DNA from: Diacronema lutheri
Lineage: Eukaryota > Haptophyta > Pavlovophyceae > Pavlovales > Pavlovaceae
NCBI GenBank assembly: GCA_019448385.1
Contig: JAGTXO010000022.1
Location: forward strand, 7,501-71,500
DNA length: 64,000 nt
Direction: 5' to 3'
The notes beneath the pieces were generated by a model. It did not search any database, was not told where the DNA came from, and saw nothing but the letters and a program-made list of their open reading frames with translations. Within the stretch, counting starts at the first letter, position 1, and every line of letters begins with the position of its first letter. The position numbers and the translations under genes are program-made. Positions 41,368 to 52,339 of this stretch are shown piece by piece.

Positions 41368-42869
41368 ATGACACTGCGGAGAAATTTCATAGCGGCACTT
41401 AGTATGGGCATGGCCAGCGTCTGCATCGCCCTATACTTCGCACTCATCACGGGCGCGGCCGGCGTCGACGAGCGCGCTCCAGCCGCACGGCCTCGCTTTG
41501 TCATGTATACGCGTGTTTTCCGCGACGCGCCCTTCATCCAGTGAGGCGAGCCTCCCGCGACGCCGTGACGCGACCGCGACCTGATCTGCCGGATGATCAA
41601 GGGCCCCTGCACGCAAGGAGCGCGTGCACGCGTACGTGAGTCGCGGACGCCGCTTGCCGTGCTCGTGGCGCGTTCGCAGGTTTTGGGTCAACTGGCACCT
41701 CGCCCTTGGCTTTGATCGGGTCGTGCTCCTTGACATGACCCCTCTTCCTGGAATGTCCATTCCGCCCACGGCGCCCGACGGTCGCCTGGACGTCCACCGC
41801 TTCCCAAACAGCAAGAATGGTGCAACTCGTGCGCACCAGCGCGTCGTGCTCGACCTCGCGCCCGAGTGGGTGATGGTGGCGGTGTGTCCGCGCGATGCGC
41901 CCCGCCCCCCGCGCCGTGCGCCCCGCGCCATGCGTACCGCGCCATGCGCCCCGCGCCATGCGCCCCATCGTGCGCCAAGGTGCGCGCACTGTGCCGTGAT
42001 GCCAAACGGCCCCACGCGCCGCGCAGGACACGGACGAGCTGCTGCTCCTCAACGCGCGCACGATCGGCGCGTACGTGGACAAGCTCGAGCAAAGGTGGGG
42101 CAGGGTCGACGTCATTCAGTTCCAATGGGCAATGTACGAGCACGTGCGACCGTACTGCTCCAATCTGCCACTCGAGCGTATGGTACTCGAGCCGCCGGGC
42201 GTCCTCATCAACGAGCACGTCAAGTCGATGACGCGCGTCTTCCCCGGCCTCATCCTCGCGCACCCGCACTACCCGACGCTCGATCCGCGCAAGGTGTACA
42301 TGCGCGCGGTCGACGGGATCGCGCAGCGCGTGCCAGAGGCACAGGTGCGCCATGCGGCCCCCGCACAGCTCCCGTACGTCACGAGCGCGCTCCTGCACGT
42401 GCACACGCGCTCGATCGCCAACATGCTTGACAAGGCCCTCTTTGCGCTGGCCGTTCCCAACCGCAAGATGGGCTCTGTCGTGGAACTTTCGCGACTGATT
42501 GGCGAGCGTCGAGAGCACGGGAGGGAGCTCATTCGCAGATTCACAGAGGCCGGCGGCACCAAGGCCCAGCTGCCCGCTATGCACGTTGGCTTGTCCTTGG
42601 GCCATGCTCGGGCGCTCAACGTGAGCAGCGCATACGCGGGCGCGCGCATGAGCGCGCTGCTTGCCGGCGCTCAGCTGCGCGCGATGCCGATGTGCAACCA
42701 ATTGGTCGAGCGCGCCGAATTCGGGTGCGCGCTTGCGTCGCTCAACGCGACCTATACCACGTTCGAGGCGTTCGCCGCGGACCTTGAAGCCGCGTACGCC
42801 AAAGCTTTTGCCGCCTTGGTGGCCTCGGCGAGTAGCGTGGCCGGCGGCGGGGGTCGCCGCCGGAAGTAG
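41368..42869 (+). CDS. GT92-like (DUF23-type) glycosyltransferase
   Basis: Three exons (41368-41540, 41680-41881, 42027-42869) join in phase to 405 aa. Exon 1 encodes a signal-anchor (NFIAALSMGMASVCIALYFAL) and the start of the domain (RFVMYTRVFRDAPF). Exon 2 continues QFWVNWHLALGFDRVVLLDM. The exon 2/3 junction rebuilds EWVMVADTDELLLLN, a DxD-type metal/nucleotide motif as in GT92 proteins (W...D.DEFL). Exon 3 contains NEHVKSMTRV and other conserved blocks. Introns begin GTGAGG and GTGTGT, unlike most here. Intron 2 contains a small minisatellite of CGCCCCGCGCCATG-like units. A type II Golgi enzyme acting in glycan assembly is inferred. Confidence 0.8.
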
Positions 42870-43057
42870 AGCACCAGGAGCGTCTAGCTGCTTGGATGCG
42901 CAGGCGTCGACGACGTGGGAGGTGCCGCTGAGATGAGTGATGACTGGCACCAGACCGCACGGATCAGCGCGCTCTTTCTGGCTCGTTTCGACTCTTGCAT
43001 GAAAATTTCAGGAATGAATCTTGGTGAGAGGTGTGAAAACGTCGCTCCGCACCATCG

Positions 43058-45805
43058 ATGTTACCTCGCCGCTGCCTCGCGCCCGTCGCGCTGCTCGCCT
43101 TGTTCGCGTGCGCCACCGCCCTCAGCTCGTGCACCGGCAGCTGCGCGCGCTGCGACAAGTTTGCGCGCGCGCAAGCCGAGTGGGAGCACGCGCCGCCGCT
43201 TGACGCGGCCCGTGTGACCACCAGCACCGCCGACATCGTGGTCGCGCACTGCAAGCACAACGTGCTTCGCTGGCTGCCGGACGTGCGCGCCGCGGTCGCG
43301 GCGCACGGCTTGAAGCTGCAGCGTGTGATCGTGTACTCCAAGTGCGGCCGCGCGGACGAGCTGGCGCACGCGCCCGAGCTGCGCGACGCGGAGGTCGTCC
43401 GCCTGCCCAACGTGGGCCGGTGCGACGGCACGTACGCGTACCACCTCGCGCGGCGCTACGACTCGCTCGCGGACGTCGTGCTCTTCGTCAAGGACTCGAC
43501 GTGGGACTACCCGCTCGATGAGCTGCGCGCGCTCGTGCGACCCGTATCCAGCGTGCTCGCCCTCGCCCAGCGGCACGGCTTTGGCTGCTTCCGCGCGCCC
43601 GACCTCGGCAGCTCGCAGTGGGCGGTGCGGCGCGAGCTGTTCAAGTTCCGCCTCCCCAGCTACGTGTCGGCGGAGCAGCTCGCGCTGCAGCGGCGAAACG
43701 TCAGCGTCGGCACCGTGGCGCAGCTCGCGCCGTTCGCTGCAGAGATGGGCATGTGCGAGTTTGCGGCGCGCGCGCTCGGCAGCGTGTCAGCGCTGCTCGA
43801 CCGCCCGTTCGTGCCGCTCTGCTACGGCGGCTCGTTCGTGACGACCGCCGAGCGCGTGCGCGCCCACCCGCGCGAAACGTACCGCCGCCTCGACGCGCTC
43901 CTCAGCCGCGGCGACTCGATCGAGGAGGGGCACTACGCGGAGAGGCTGTGGGCGGCCATCCTTGCGACGCCGCTCGCACCGAGCGCGCAGCGCGCCCTCG
44001 CGCGCATCGCTGGGCGCAACTACGCGGTCGTGGGCGGCGTGCTCGGCATCTCGTACACCGGCGTGGTGAAGCGCTGCTGCTGCGAGCGCCCGCTCAACGA
44101 GCTCGAGCGCAGGCCCAACCCGCTCGCGCGCGCCGGCGCGCGCGCGGCCGTTACGCCGTCGCTTCGCCAAAGCTCGGCCCAGCTGCGCGTTGTGCTCGTC
44201 TCGCACTCGTTCGACCTGGACGGCGCGCCGCGCTACCTGCTGCAGCTGGCCAAGTGGTTCCGCGCGCGCGGCGACGAGGTGTTGTGCGTGGCGCCCGCCA
44301 GCGGCTCGCTCGGCGACGCGCTCCGCCAGTACGGCGTGCGCGTCGCCGTGCTGCCCGAGCTGCGCCAGGGTCCCGTGCAGCAATGGGCCTACCTGCACGG
44401 CGAGCTGCAGCAGCTGCCGCCCTTTGGCTCGCCCGACATGATCGTGCTCAACACGGTCGTGTGGACGGATCTGCTTTACGCGCACGAGCCCATGCGCTGG
44501 TGCGCGCGTGCGCCGCGGCTCGTGTGGGTGCTGCACGAGCTCGAGTTGGACGCTGCGCACAAGTCGGCGAGCGGCTACTGGTGGGGGCGCGACTTTGCGA
44601 CGCTCGGCTCCATGCCGCTGCTCCGCCGCACGCTGCTCAGCGCCGACGCCGTCGTTTTCGTTGCGCGTGCGCAGCGCGCCATCTGGCAGCAGCACGACCA
44701 CGGGCACTTCCACGTGATCCCGGGGCATGTCGAGCACGCGCTCGGCGCGTCGGCGCACGACGAGCAGCCGACGCGCGCCAGCCTGGGCATCGCGCCCACC
44801 GCCTTCCTGCTCTCCACCGTCGGCACCCTCTGCGTGCGCAAGCGGCAGGCGCTCGCGCTCGACGCGCTCGAGCGGCTCGTGCGTACGGGCGTGGACGCAC
44901 ATCTCCTCCTCGTCGGCGCGCCGAGCGAGCACGGCGGGCGCGGCGGCGAGGCCGACTACCTGGCCGCTCTCCAGCAGCGCGCGTCCTCCGAGCCGCTGCG
45001 CGGCCACGTCTCGCTCCTGCCCTTCGACCGGTCGGGCTGGCGCTTCTCGGCGATTGCCGACCTGCACATCAGCGCGTCGACGCACGAGGCGTACCCGCTC
45101 AACACGCTCGAGGCGATGCGGCGCGGCGTGCCGGTCATCGCCACGGCGGCGGGCGGCAACGCCGAGCAATTCGAGGCGGACGAGGTAGCGTGGATGACCA
45201 CGCCGGTCGACGCGCCCGACCGCTTCATCGCCGCCGTCGAGCGCGCGCACGAGCTGCATGCACGCGGCGAGCTCGCGCGCCTTGGGCGCATCCAGCAGGC
45301 CTTCGCCGCCGGCGCTGCCGGCCGCTTCTCCGACGGCTGGGCCGAGCTCGTCAGGCGGCTGTCGCGCGAGCGCGCCGCGAACGACGCGTGCGCGCTGTGG
45401 AACCCGGAGGAGGCGTGCGAGGCGCACTTCCGCAGAGCTGCGCGCGTCGAACGGGGCCGACGTGGGCCGGCGGTGCGCGTGTACGCCCCGCTGGCGGGCA
45501 AGATGGTTGTGGGCTACGATGAGAAGGGCAAGGCGATCCGGATCACAGTGCACGGCATGCACGCGGAGGGCATCGCCGTCGACCTCGAGTGGCGGATGCT
45601 CAACGTGACGGGCAAGGCGTGGGACCAGCCGTTGGGCATCAACAAGCTCTTCAAGCTGCCCACGCGCGTGCTCAGGCCCGACGCCATCAAGGCCGTGTAC
45701 GAGCCGGCTCTCCACAACCTGGTCATCACGATCCCCGACGACGCGCTCGAGAGCAAGACGTTGAGCAAGCGCGTGCGGTACAAGATTCCCCTCGCGGTGG
45801 GCTGA
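43058..45805 (+). CDS. Tandem glycosyltransferase (DUF3431-like + GT4) with alpha-crystallin-like tail
   Basis: A single exon of 915 aa with a signal peptide (LAPVALLALFACATALSSC). Residues about 57-300 resemble DUF3431-type glycosyltransferase-like domains (DIVVAHCKHNVLRWLPDVR, VLFVKDSTWDYP). Residues about 375-770 are a GT-B retaining GT4 glycosyltransferase: VSHSFDLDGAPRYLLQLAKW opens the N-lobe, and the C-lobe has STVGTLCVRKRQALALDAL and the EX7E motif in EAYPLNTLEAMRRGVPVIAT. Residues about 800-910 look like an alpha-crystallin/HSP20-type beta-sandwich (AIRITVHGMHAEGIAVDLEW, then LFKLPTRV and NLVITIPDDAL). This combination is unusual. It closes the four-gene glycosyltransferase cluster. 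Confidence 0.85.
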   Translation: MLPRRCLAPVALLALFACATALSSCTGSCARCDKFARAQAEWEHAPPLDAARVTTSTADIVVAHCKHNVLRWLPDVRAAVAAHGLKLQRVIVYSKCGRADELAHAPELRDAEVVRLPNVGRCDGTYAYHLARRYDSLADVVLFVKDSTWDYPLDELRALVRPVSSVLALAQRHGFGCFRAPDLGSSQWAVRRELFKFRLPSYVSAEQLALQRRNVSVGTVAQLAPFAAEMGMCEFAARALGSVSALLDRPFVPLCYGGSFVTTAERVRAHPRETYRRLDALLSRGDSIEEGHYAERLWAAILATPLAPSAQRALARIAGRNYAVVGGVLGISYTGVVKRCCCERPLNELERRPNPLARAGARAAVTPSLRQSSAQLRVVLVSHSFDLDGAPRYLLQLAKWFRARGDEVLCVAPASGSLGDALRQYGVRVAVLPELRQGPVQQWAYLHGELQQLPPFGSPDMIVLNTVVWTDLLYAHEPMRWCARAPRLVWVLHELELDAAHKSASGYWWGRDFATLGSMPLLRRTLLSADAVVFVARAQRAIWQQHDHGHFHVIPGHVEHALGASAHDEQPTRASLGIAPTAFLLSTVGTLCVRKRQALALDALERLVRTGVDAHLLLVGAPSEHGGRGGEADYLAALQQRASSEPLRGHVSLLPFDRSGWRFSAIADLHISASTHEAYPLNTLEAMRRGVPVIATAAGGNAEQFEADEVAWMTTPVDAPDRFIAAVERAHELHARGELARLGRIQQAFAAGAAGRFSDGWAELVRRLSRERAANDACALWNPEEACEAHFRRAARVERGRRGPAVRVYAPLAGKMVVGYDEKGKAIRITVHGMHAEGIAVDLEWRMLNVTGKAWDQPLGINKLFKLPTRVLRPDAIKAVYEPALHNLVITIPDDALESKTLSKRVRYKIPLAVG

Positions 45806-46003
45806 CTAAATTTGACATCCACAGGCAAGCGACCTGCTGCGACCACAGCGCGTGCAGCCTGCCGCGATGCGTGCGCCCAGCTGGCGTGAAGAGCGACGAC
45901 CACAGCGCTAGCGCACAACAGGCAGGACAGGTTCAAAATTGAGCGGAAAACGGCGTGCTGCGTGCAGTCTTGGGCGTCGTGAGCCGCGCGTGGCGCACTC
46001 ACA

Positions 46004-46889
46004 TTACGTGTAGAGGTCGGCGTGAGCCTTGCTGCATGCGCCCCGGCTGTAGGCCAGGTAGGCGCCGCCGGCGATGAGACCGGTGCCGACGAAGGCTGAT
46101 GCGACAGAGACACCCACGATGCCCGCTTGCGAAAGCCCGACGCTGGGCGCCAGTGTTGGCAAACCCTTGAGGATGCCATCGCCACCGTCGTCATCGTCGT
46201 CGCCTGCGCTCCGCTTGCCCTGCGCGCAGGCAGGACGAAGAGGCCGCGTGGAAATGTGTGTGAGAGTTGCGCGCACGCACTCACCAGGCGCAAGCCAGGT
46301 GGCGTACTCGAGCCGGGGCACGGAAGGGCACGCGGCTCAGCTCGCAGAGGTCGCGGGGCGGCGTACGCGGGCGCGCACCGCAGCCTTGGGCGGCGGGCTC
46401 GGCGGTGGCGACTGGAGGAGAGTGGCTGCCCCGAGCACCGTGATGGTGCCAGCGAACCAGTTGGCCGCGATGGTTTCCTTGCTTGTGCTGGCAATCGTGC
46501 TGACGAGCGTGTTCTTCTCGTTGACGCTGAGTGCCGTCACTTCAGTCGTGATCGTTGTCGAGCCGGCGGAGATGCCGACGATCGAACACCGGCTAGGCGA
46601 GACGCCGAGGGCAGCCGCAATCCTGGCGGTCCATGTGATCCGGAGCGTGCGTCGGAACTCGTTGATCGGCACATCGATGGCGAGCGAGAAGGTGATCGGG
46701 AGCGCGCTGCTGCCGTAGTCGATGCACGCGCAGCACATCGGCGGCGCAGGTGGAAAAGGCGGCGGGCTGGGCGGCGGGCTGGGCGGCGGGCTGGGCGGCG
46801 GCGGGCTGGGCGGCGGCGGGCTGGGCGGCGGGCTGGGCGGCGGGCTGGGCGGCGGCGGGCTGGGCGGCGGCGGGCTCGGCGGCGGGCTG

Positions 46890-46920
<31 letters not shown>

Positions 46921-47833
46921 GCGGCGGGTTCGGCGGCGAGATCGGCGGCGGCGGGCTAGGCGGCGGCGTGCTTGTCGGCCGGCTGGGCGGCGGCGGGCTC
47001 GGAGGCGGCGGGCTCGGCGGCGGGCTCGGCGGCGAGATCGGCGGCGGCGGGCTTGACGGCGGTGGGCTCGGCGGCGGGCTGGGCGGCGGGCTGGGCGGCG
47101 GCGGGCTGGGCGGCGGCGGGCGGGGCGGCGGGCTTGGCGACGGCGGGCTTGGCGGTGGCGGGCTGGGCGGCGGGCTCGGCGGCTGGCTGGGCGGCGGGCT
47201 CGGCGGCGGCGGGCTCGGCGGCGGTGGGCTTGGCGGCGGGCTTGGAGGCGGCGGGCTTGGTGGCGGCGGGCTGGGCGGCGGGCTGGGCGGCGGGCTCGGC
47301 GGCGGTGGGCTTGGCGGTGGGGGGCTCGGCGGCGGGCTCGGCGGCGGCGGGCTGGGTGGCGGTGGGCTTGGCGGTGAGCTAGGCGGCGGCGGGCTCGGTG
47401 GCGGCGGGCTCGGTGGTGGGCTCGGCGGCGAGATCGGCGACGGTGGGCTTGGCGGCGGCGGGCTCGGCGGTGGGCTGGGCGGCGGCGGGCTGGGCGGCGG
47501 CGGGCTGGGCGGCGGACTTGGCGGCACGCTCGGTGGTGGTGGGCTTGGTGGCGGCGGGCTCGGCGGGAGGCTCGGCGGCGGCGGGCTGGGCGGCGGCGGG
47601 CTCGGCGGCGGGCTCGGCGGCAGGCTCGGCGGCGGCGGGCTCGGCGGCGGGCTGGGCGGCGGTGGGCTCGGTGGCGGGCGTGGCGGGGGATGTGGCGGCG
47701 GCGGGCTTGGAGGGGGACTAGGCGGCGGGCTCGGTGGGTTGCAGCCGCAGCACACGGCCGGATCGTCGTCGGCGCGGACCGACGCGGCAAGGAGGACGGT
47801 GCATAGCGCGGCTGCGACGACGCGGCGCAACAT
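46004..47833 (-). CDS. Membrane-anchored Ser-Pro-rich (pherophorin-like) glycoprotein
   Basis: Exons 47833-46379 and 46219-46004 (intron 46220-46378, GTGCGCG...GCGCAG) join in phase to 556 aa. ATG 47833 opens a clean signal peptide (MLRRVVAAALCTVLLAASVRA). A long SPPP/SPPPP rod runs from about residue 35 to 365. It is followed by a Cys-containing globular domain of about 110 aa (MCCACIDYG, IDVPINEFRRTLRITWTARI, SRCSIVGISAGSTTITTEVT) reminiscent of outer-membrane-like or algal surface domains of unknown function. Exon 2 adds an acidic linker (DDDDDGGDG) and one transmembrane helix (GIVGVSVASAFVGTGLIAGG) with a short tail. A cell-surface hydroxyproline-rich glycoprotein is inferred. Confidence 0.8.
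46755..47740. repeat. Coding Ser-Pro repeat tract (minus strand)
   Basis: About 1 kb of GGGCTNGGCGGCGGC-type units, read on the minus strand as SPPP/SPPPP with a few PISPP and PTSTPP variants. The glycine-rich and Ala/Trp-rich frames on the plus strand are shadows of it. Confidence 0.9.
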
Positions 47834-48406
47834 TTCGCGGTGGTATTTTCCGTGAAATGCCTCCTCGCGACCCGCAAAGTGGGCCCGTGCAAGGACTTTT
47901 CCGTCGGTGACGATCCAAGCGATGACGCCAATTTTACTTTTTAACATCAGCACAAGTTCCCAGGGCCCTTTTCGAGTCGGGAATAATGCGGGGGGCATCG
48001 CGGGCAATGGGCTGCGAGCCTGCGGCGACTCGCGTCGCTCGGCCGGCACGCGAGATGCCCGCGCGTGCTCGCAAGCAGCCTCGCCCGTCGAAATCGAACG
48101 CGCCAAAGAAGATCGCTCGATGAGCGGGATCGGCTGCACTTCACGTCGCGGCATCGGGATTGGCGGTACCGCAACGGGCGTCGCCGGCGGTTTGAGCTCC
48201 TCGCGCTGGCTTTTTCTCCCCCAGTTTGCCAACGAGTTCCCACCGCTGCGCTTGATCGTCCTCGGGAGCTTTGGCGAGTGGTCGTCCGTATTGGCTGCCC
48301 TCGTCCGGACGCTCTCGCACGAGGGCAAGCACGCGTGGATGACGCACTTGCACGCGCTGACCCGGAAAAAACTTCCGAACAAATCATAGCAAACCATAGA
48401 TTACTT
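47834..48406. other. Gap upstream of the Ser-Pro-rich protein
   Basis: About 570 bp between the Ser-Pro-rich protein start and the end of the carotenoid-isomerase-like gene. Frames are open on both strands, but without a family signal. It presumably holds a promoter and a 3' UTR. Confidence 0.4.
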
Positions 48407-49394
48407 CTAATGGCCGCGCAGCTCGGCCGAAGGCGTAAGCGGCGCGGTGAGCAGCTCGTACGCGGAGCCGAGCGGCCCCGGGTCGAGGAATTTGTAGACG
48501 CCCGACCGGTGCGCCGCAGCCTCGCGCAGCATCGCCATGTGCTTGCCGACGGGCTGGAGGGACGAGGCGGCGATCGCGCCGGACGCAGCGGCGGAAGGCG
48601 TGCCAATACCGGGGAAGCACGAGTCGCCGCATCGAACGAGTCCGTCGAGCGGTGTTTTCATGTCGGGGAAGGGGAAGGGCAGAACGTGCCTGCGCGTTTG
48701 TGCGCATGGTAGGGTGAGCGCGCGTAAGCGAATAATGCAGGCGGTCGGCGGGGGTCATGCGCGCGGGTGGCGCACGACAGCGCTCGCGCGGAACGAGCAC
48801 GGGCTGCGCCGTGCAGCGTCGCGCGCCCAAACATGGCGCGCCCCGTGATGGCTTGCCGCTCGCGCGCGTCTCGCGGCAAGGCGTCTCGGGCGCGTGCACG
48901 CCATCCGGCAAGGCTCGTCGCTCGCGCGCGAAATGCGCGTGCCGCCACGTGAAGCGCGCACCGCAGCATGCCCGCGTACGGCGCGGCGCTGCCCGCCGCC
49001 CACGCCATCCCGTACGTGCCCCGGTCCCGGCGCAAGAACGCCTCGTGCGCGAGCGGCGAGCCGATCACGTCGAAGAGCGCGCGCTGCCGCACGTCCGGGA
49101 TCGCGCGCTCAACGGCGCGCCAGAGGACCTGCCGGGCGTGGCAGAGCGCGCGCGCGCGCGCAGTGGCGCCGGCGCGTGTCTGACACGCATAGCGCTGACG
49201 GCGCGAGACCTCGAGGCGGCAGTGCGCCGCCGCCGCCGCGCCTCGCCGCGCATGGGCGTCCTTTCCAGGCGACCACGCAGCAACATAGCCGGCGGCGGCA
49301 GTGCAGCGTTCAGGCGCAGCAGCAGCCGCATGCGCTCGCGCTCGGAGTTGGCACACGTAGCGCTGCAACGCACCCCTCGGCATTCAACACCCGC

Positions 49395-49475
<81 letters not shown>

Positions 49476-51308
49476 GCTGCCGCCGCAGTCGCACGCGCGG
49501 GTGCGCGTTGCGCGCGCACCTCGGCGCGCTCGCGCTTGTACGCCTCGTACCGCTCGTCGTCCGAGTCGAGCGCCTCCCACGGCTCGTACGGCTCGCCGCC
49601 GGACGAGTAGACGTGGATCACGTGCGTACCTGCTGGGCAAACGGACGGGTCGATGAGCGACGGGATGAAGAACGAGCAGAGGTTCTGCGAGTCCTGCAGC
49701 GAGCGCGCCCAGTCCTGCACGACGAGGTGCGCACAATCGCCGCGCAGGTGCGACAGGTCGAGGCCCGACGCGTCGATCGCGACGAAGAGGTGCATGATCG
49801 CGCCGTGCCGCGGCAGCTTGCCCAATTGCGATGCCCACTCGCGCACCGCGTCGGGCAGGGCCTCCGCCGGCGCGGGCTCGGGCGAAAACGGTGCGCCAAC
49901 CGCGGGCGCGGCCGGCGGCGCGTCGGCGTCGGCGTCGGCGGGTGGCGCGCCGGCAGCGCGCGCGCGCAGCAGCTTGGCCGTGTCGAAGGGCGTCAGGTTT
50001 GAGACGACGGCCTTGCGCGCGCGCAGCGTGCGACCGTTTCGCAGCACGACGCCCGCCGCACGTCCGCCCTCGACGAGGACGCGCTCGACGTGCGCGTTCA
50101 GCTGCAACGTGCCGCCGTGACGGCGCAGGCCGCGGACGAGCGCGTCGGCGATCTGGCACGTGCCGCCGAGCGGAACGGAGAATGCCGCCTCCGGCTCGAA
50201 GAAGCTGGGCGTGCGCGCGAGGGAGAAGGGGGGCAGAAGATGTCGGTGGTTTGGGGCGCGTAAGGCGGGAGCACGGCGGTGCAGGCACTGCGGTCTTTGG
50301 AGAACCCCTTTTCCCTCACCACCCTCCCATCCTCCTCAGCGCGCACCGCTCGAGAATGTAGAGCATGTGGGCGGTCATCGCGCCCTTCGCTGGGAAGCCG
50401 CAGAAGATGCACATCGTGTCGATAAAGTTGCGCAGAAAGGGGACGGTCACGTGCTCGTCGACGACTTTGTGCAGCGAGTCGAAGAGCATGCCGAGGTCGC
50501 CGAAGATGTCCGGGTGCGCCGCGACGTACGGCAGCGAGCCGGCGGTCGTCGCGAGGAAGCCGGCATCCTGCCTCAGGTTCAAAAGCGAGACAGCCTGCGT
50601 CGAGCCCGAGAGCGTCTTGAGGCGGGCGCGGAGCGCGTTCCACTGCGAGATGGCGAGCGGACCGTCCGCGCCGCACTGCTCGAGCAGGGTCGCCTCGAAG
50701 GCCTCGCGCGAGCCGATCGGGAACCGCCAGAAGCCGTCGGGCGTCCAATAGCCGATGCCCGAGTACGTCTTGGCCGGCAGGTCCTCGCCGAGGATGTCGA
50801 TGATCATGCGCAGCGGATTGATGGACGGGGCGTGGAGGCCCTCGAAGATCGACGGGCCCACCTCGAACGAGTACTCGCCGCCCTCATGCACGCGCGTAAA
50901 CGTGTGCGCCGAGCCGCCCGGCTTGACGTGCGCCTCGAGCACGAGCGTCCGGTCGCCATACTTCGCGGAGAGGGCGCCGCAGGCGAGGCCGCCGACGCCC
51001 GAGCCGATCACAATCGTGTCGTATTCATCCGATTCAAGCTCCAGACCACCCATCCCCTTGCCCGTGCCCTTGCGCCGCCGCACGCCCGCGCGCGCGTCCG
51101 CCTCGTCGTCGTACGCGAACGTCATGATGCGCTCGCGGCTCGTGTCGACGGTCTGCTCGACATTCTTGTTGGCGATGGCGGCCGGTGCGGCACGTGCCCG
51201 CGCCACGACGCGCGCAGCAGGCTGCCCGCCGCGCGCGCCACGATACGCCCCCACCGGCCGCGCGATCGCGAGCAGCGCGTACGTTAGCGCCACCGCGGTG
51301 CGCACCAT
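48407..51308 (-). CDS. Carotenoid isomerase-like flavoprotein (CRTISO/phytoene desaturase family)
   Basis: Four exons (51308-50347, 50204-49520, 49128-48962, 48689-48407) join in phase to 698 aa. A hydrophobic start (MVRTAVALTYALLAIARPVGA) then a basic stretch suggest a plastid leader. The dinucleotide-binding fold is at about 97-125 (YDTIVIGSGVGGLACGALSA, LVLEAHVKPGGSAHTF). Further family blocks are PLGGTCQIADALVRGLRRHG at the start of exon 2, VVSNLTPFDTAKLL, then FDVIGSPLAHEAFLRRDRGT in exon 3 and GLVRCGDSCFPGIGTPSAAA in exon 4. Family enzymes isomerise or desaturate carotenes using FAD. Every donor is GTGCGCG. The 391-bp second intron carries a 26-unit CAG/CTG repeat. An Ala-rich insert lies before PEPAPAEALPD in exon 2. 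Confidence 0.88.
49396..49473. repeat. (CAG)26 trinucleotide repeat
   Basis: 26 uninterrupted CAG units on the plus strand (CTG in the transcript) within intron 2 of the carotenoid-isomerase-like gene. Read through, it would give poly-Ala, poly-Cys or poly-Leu on the coding strand, but the splice sites exclude it. Confidence 0.95.
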
Positions 51309-52339
51309 TGGCGCTCTATGGGGGTATTCTAAATTATTTACGACGCGCCGCCGCTGTCTGTGATCACGGCGCACCCGTCCTTGCGCGCGCGCGCGCGTGC
51401 TCGCGACACTGAGCAGCGAGCGCGCGGAGTGCACGAATGAGTGAGTAGATAGGCGCACGGGCGCAGCCACAACCAGACGGAGCGGCGCAGCGCGCCGAGG
51501 CGCGCACGCGCAGGCTGCGGCTGCGGCGCCCGCCCGCCGAATACACGGGCGCGACGAAGAGCACTGGCTCGTTGCACGCAATCGCGCCCCTCGCCTCGTT
51601 GCACGCAATCGCGTCCCTTGCCATCGGCAAGCGCTGCCTAGGTGATCTCAACGTCAACGATCTCTCTCTGTGTGTCCGTGCTCGCCTCACGTCATCGCGC
51701 CTGCTCGGTGGCCACGCCACCGTGCCGCACACCACCGATCCCGCGCGCAGCGCACAGGTCCGCCGAAGCGGACGCCCGCGCGCGCGTCGTCGCCTGCCGG
51801 CAACGGCCGCCCCGCCATCGCGCGCGCTCGTCTCGGAAGCGCATGCCCTTGCCCATGCACCCCTGCATCGCCTCGTCCACCGTCCGGCGCACATGCGTGG
51901 CCAAGGCGCTGGTCTCCGTGAGGGTCACCACTCACCCTCCATCACCGACGCACCGCGCGGCCTCTGCGCCAATCATGCCCAAGCCGCCGCACGCGCGGCG
52001 CGCTCAAATGCGCCCGCCGCCTCAACCGGCCCCCTGGTGCCTCCTCTGCTCTGCGCGCCCTCTGCTCTGCGCGCATGTGTGCGCCAAGGCCGCGAGAGTG
52101 TGCGCGGGGCCCGGCCGTTGGGCAACCCGCACCCCCTCCCCGTCCCTTGCCCCTCTCCTCCCTCGCAGCGTTGGCGCCGCCAGCTCGGCGCGTGCGCGCT
52201 CGCCGCCGGCCGCCGGCGCGCGCGCGCTCCCAGCCACGGCCGGTGCGCACACGCGCCGGCACCCATCGCCGTTTCCCGTCTTCAAAGGCTCCGCTCTCGC
52301 CGCCAGCGCGCGCGCGCGCGCGCCAGCCGTCGCGCCGCC
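51309..52339. other. 1-kb gap with no supported gene
   Basis: This is the longest gene-poor stretch outside the transposons. Open frames on both strands are Arg/Ala/Pro-rich with no recognisable motif or consistent start. A 27-bp tandem duplication (CTCGTTGCACGCAATCGCG...) lies at 51568-51621. It probably holds the promoter of the carotenoid-isomerase-like gene and the 3' UTR of the zinc-knuckle gene. Confidence 0.4.
51568..51621. repeat. 27-bp tandem duplication
   Basis: Two adjacent copies of a unit starting CTCGTTGCACGCAATCGCG, differing at a few bases near the end. It lies about 260 bp upstream of the carotenoid-isomerase-like start codon. Confidence 0.85.

Noticed and set aside
46722-47855. 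Plus-strand glycine-rich protein of about 377 aa
   Set aside because: Antisense of the minus-strand Ser-Pro gene, which has a signal peptide, splice sites and a membrane anchor.
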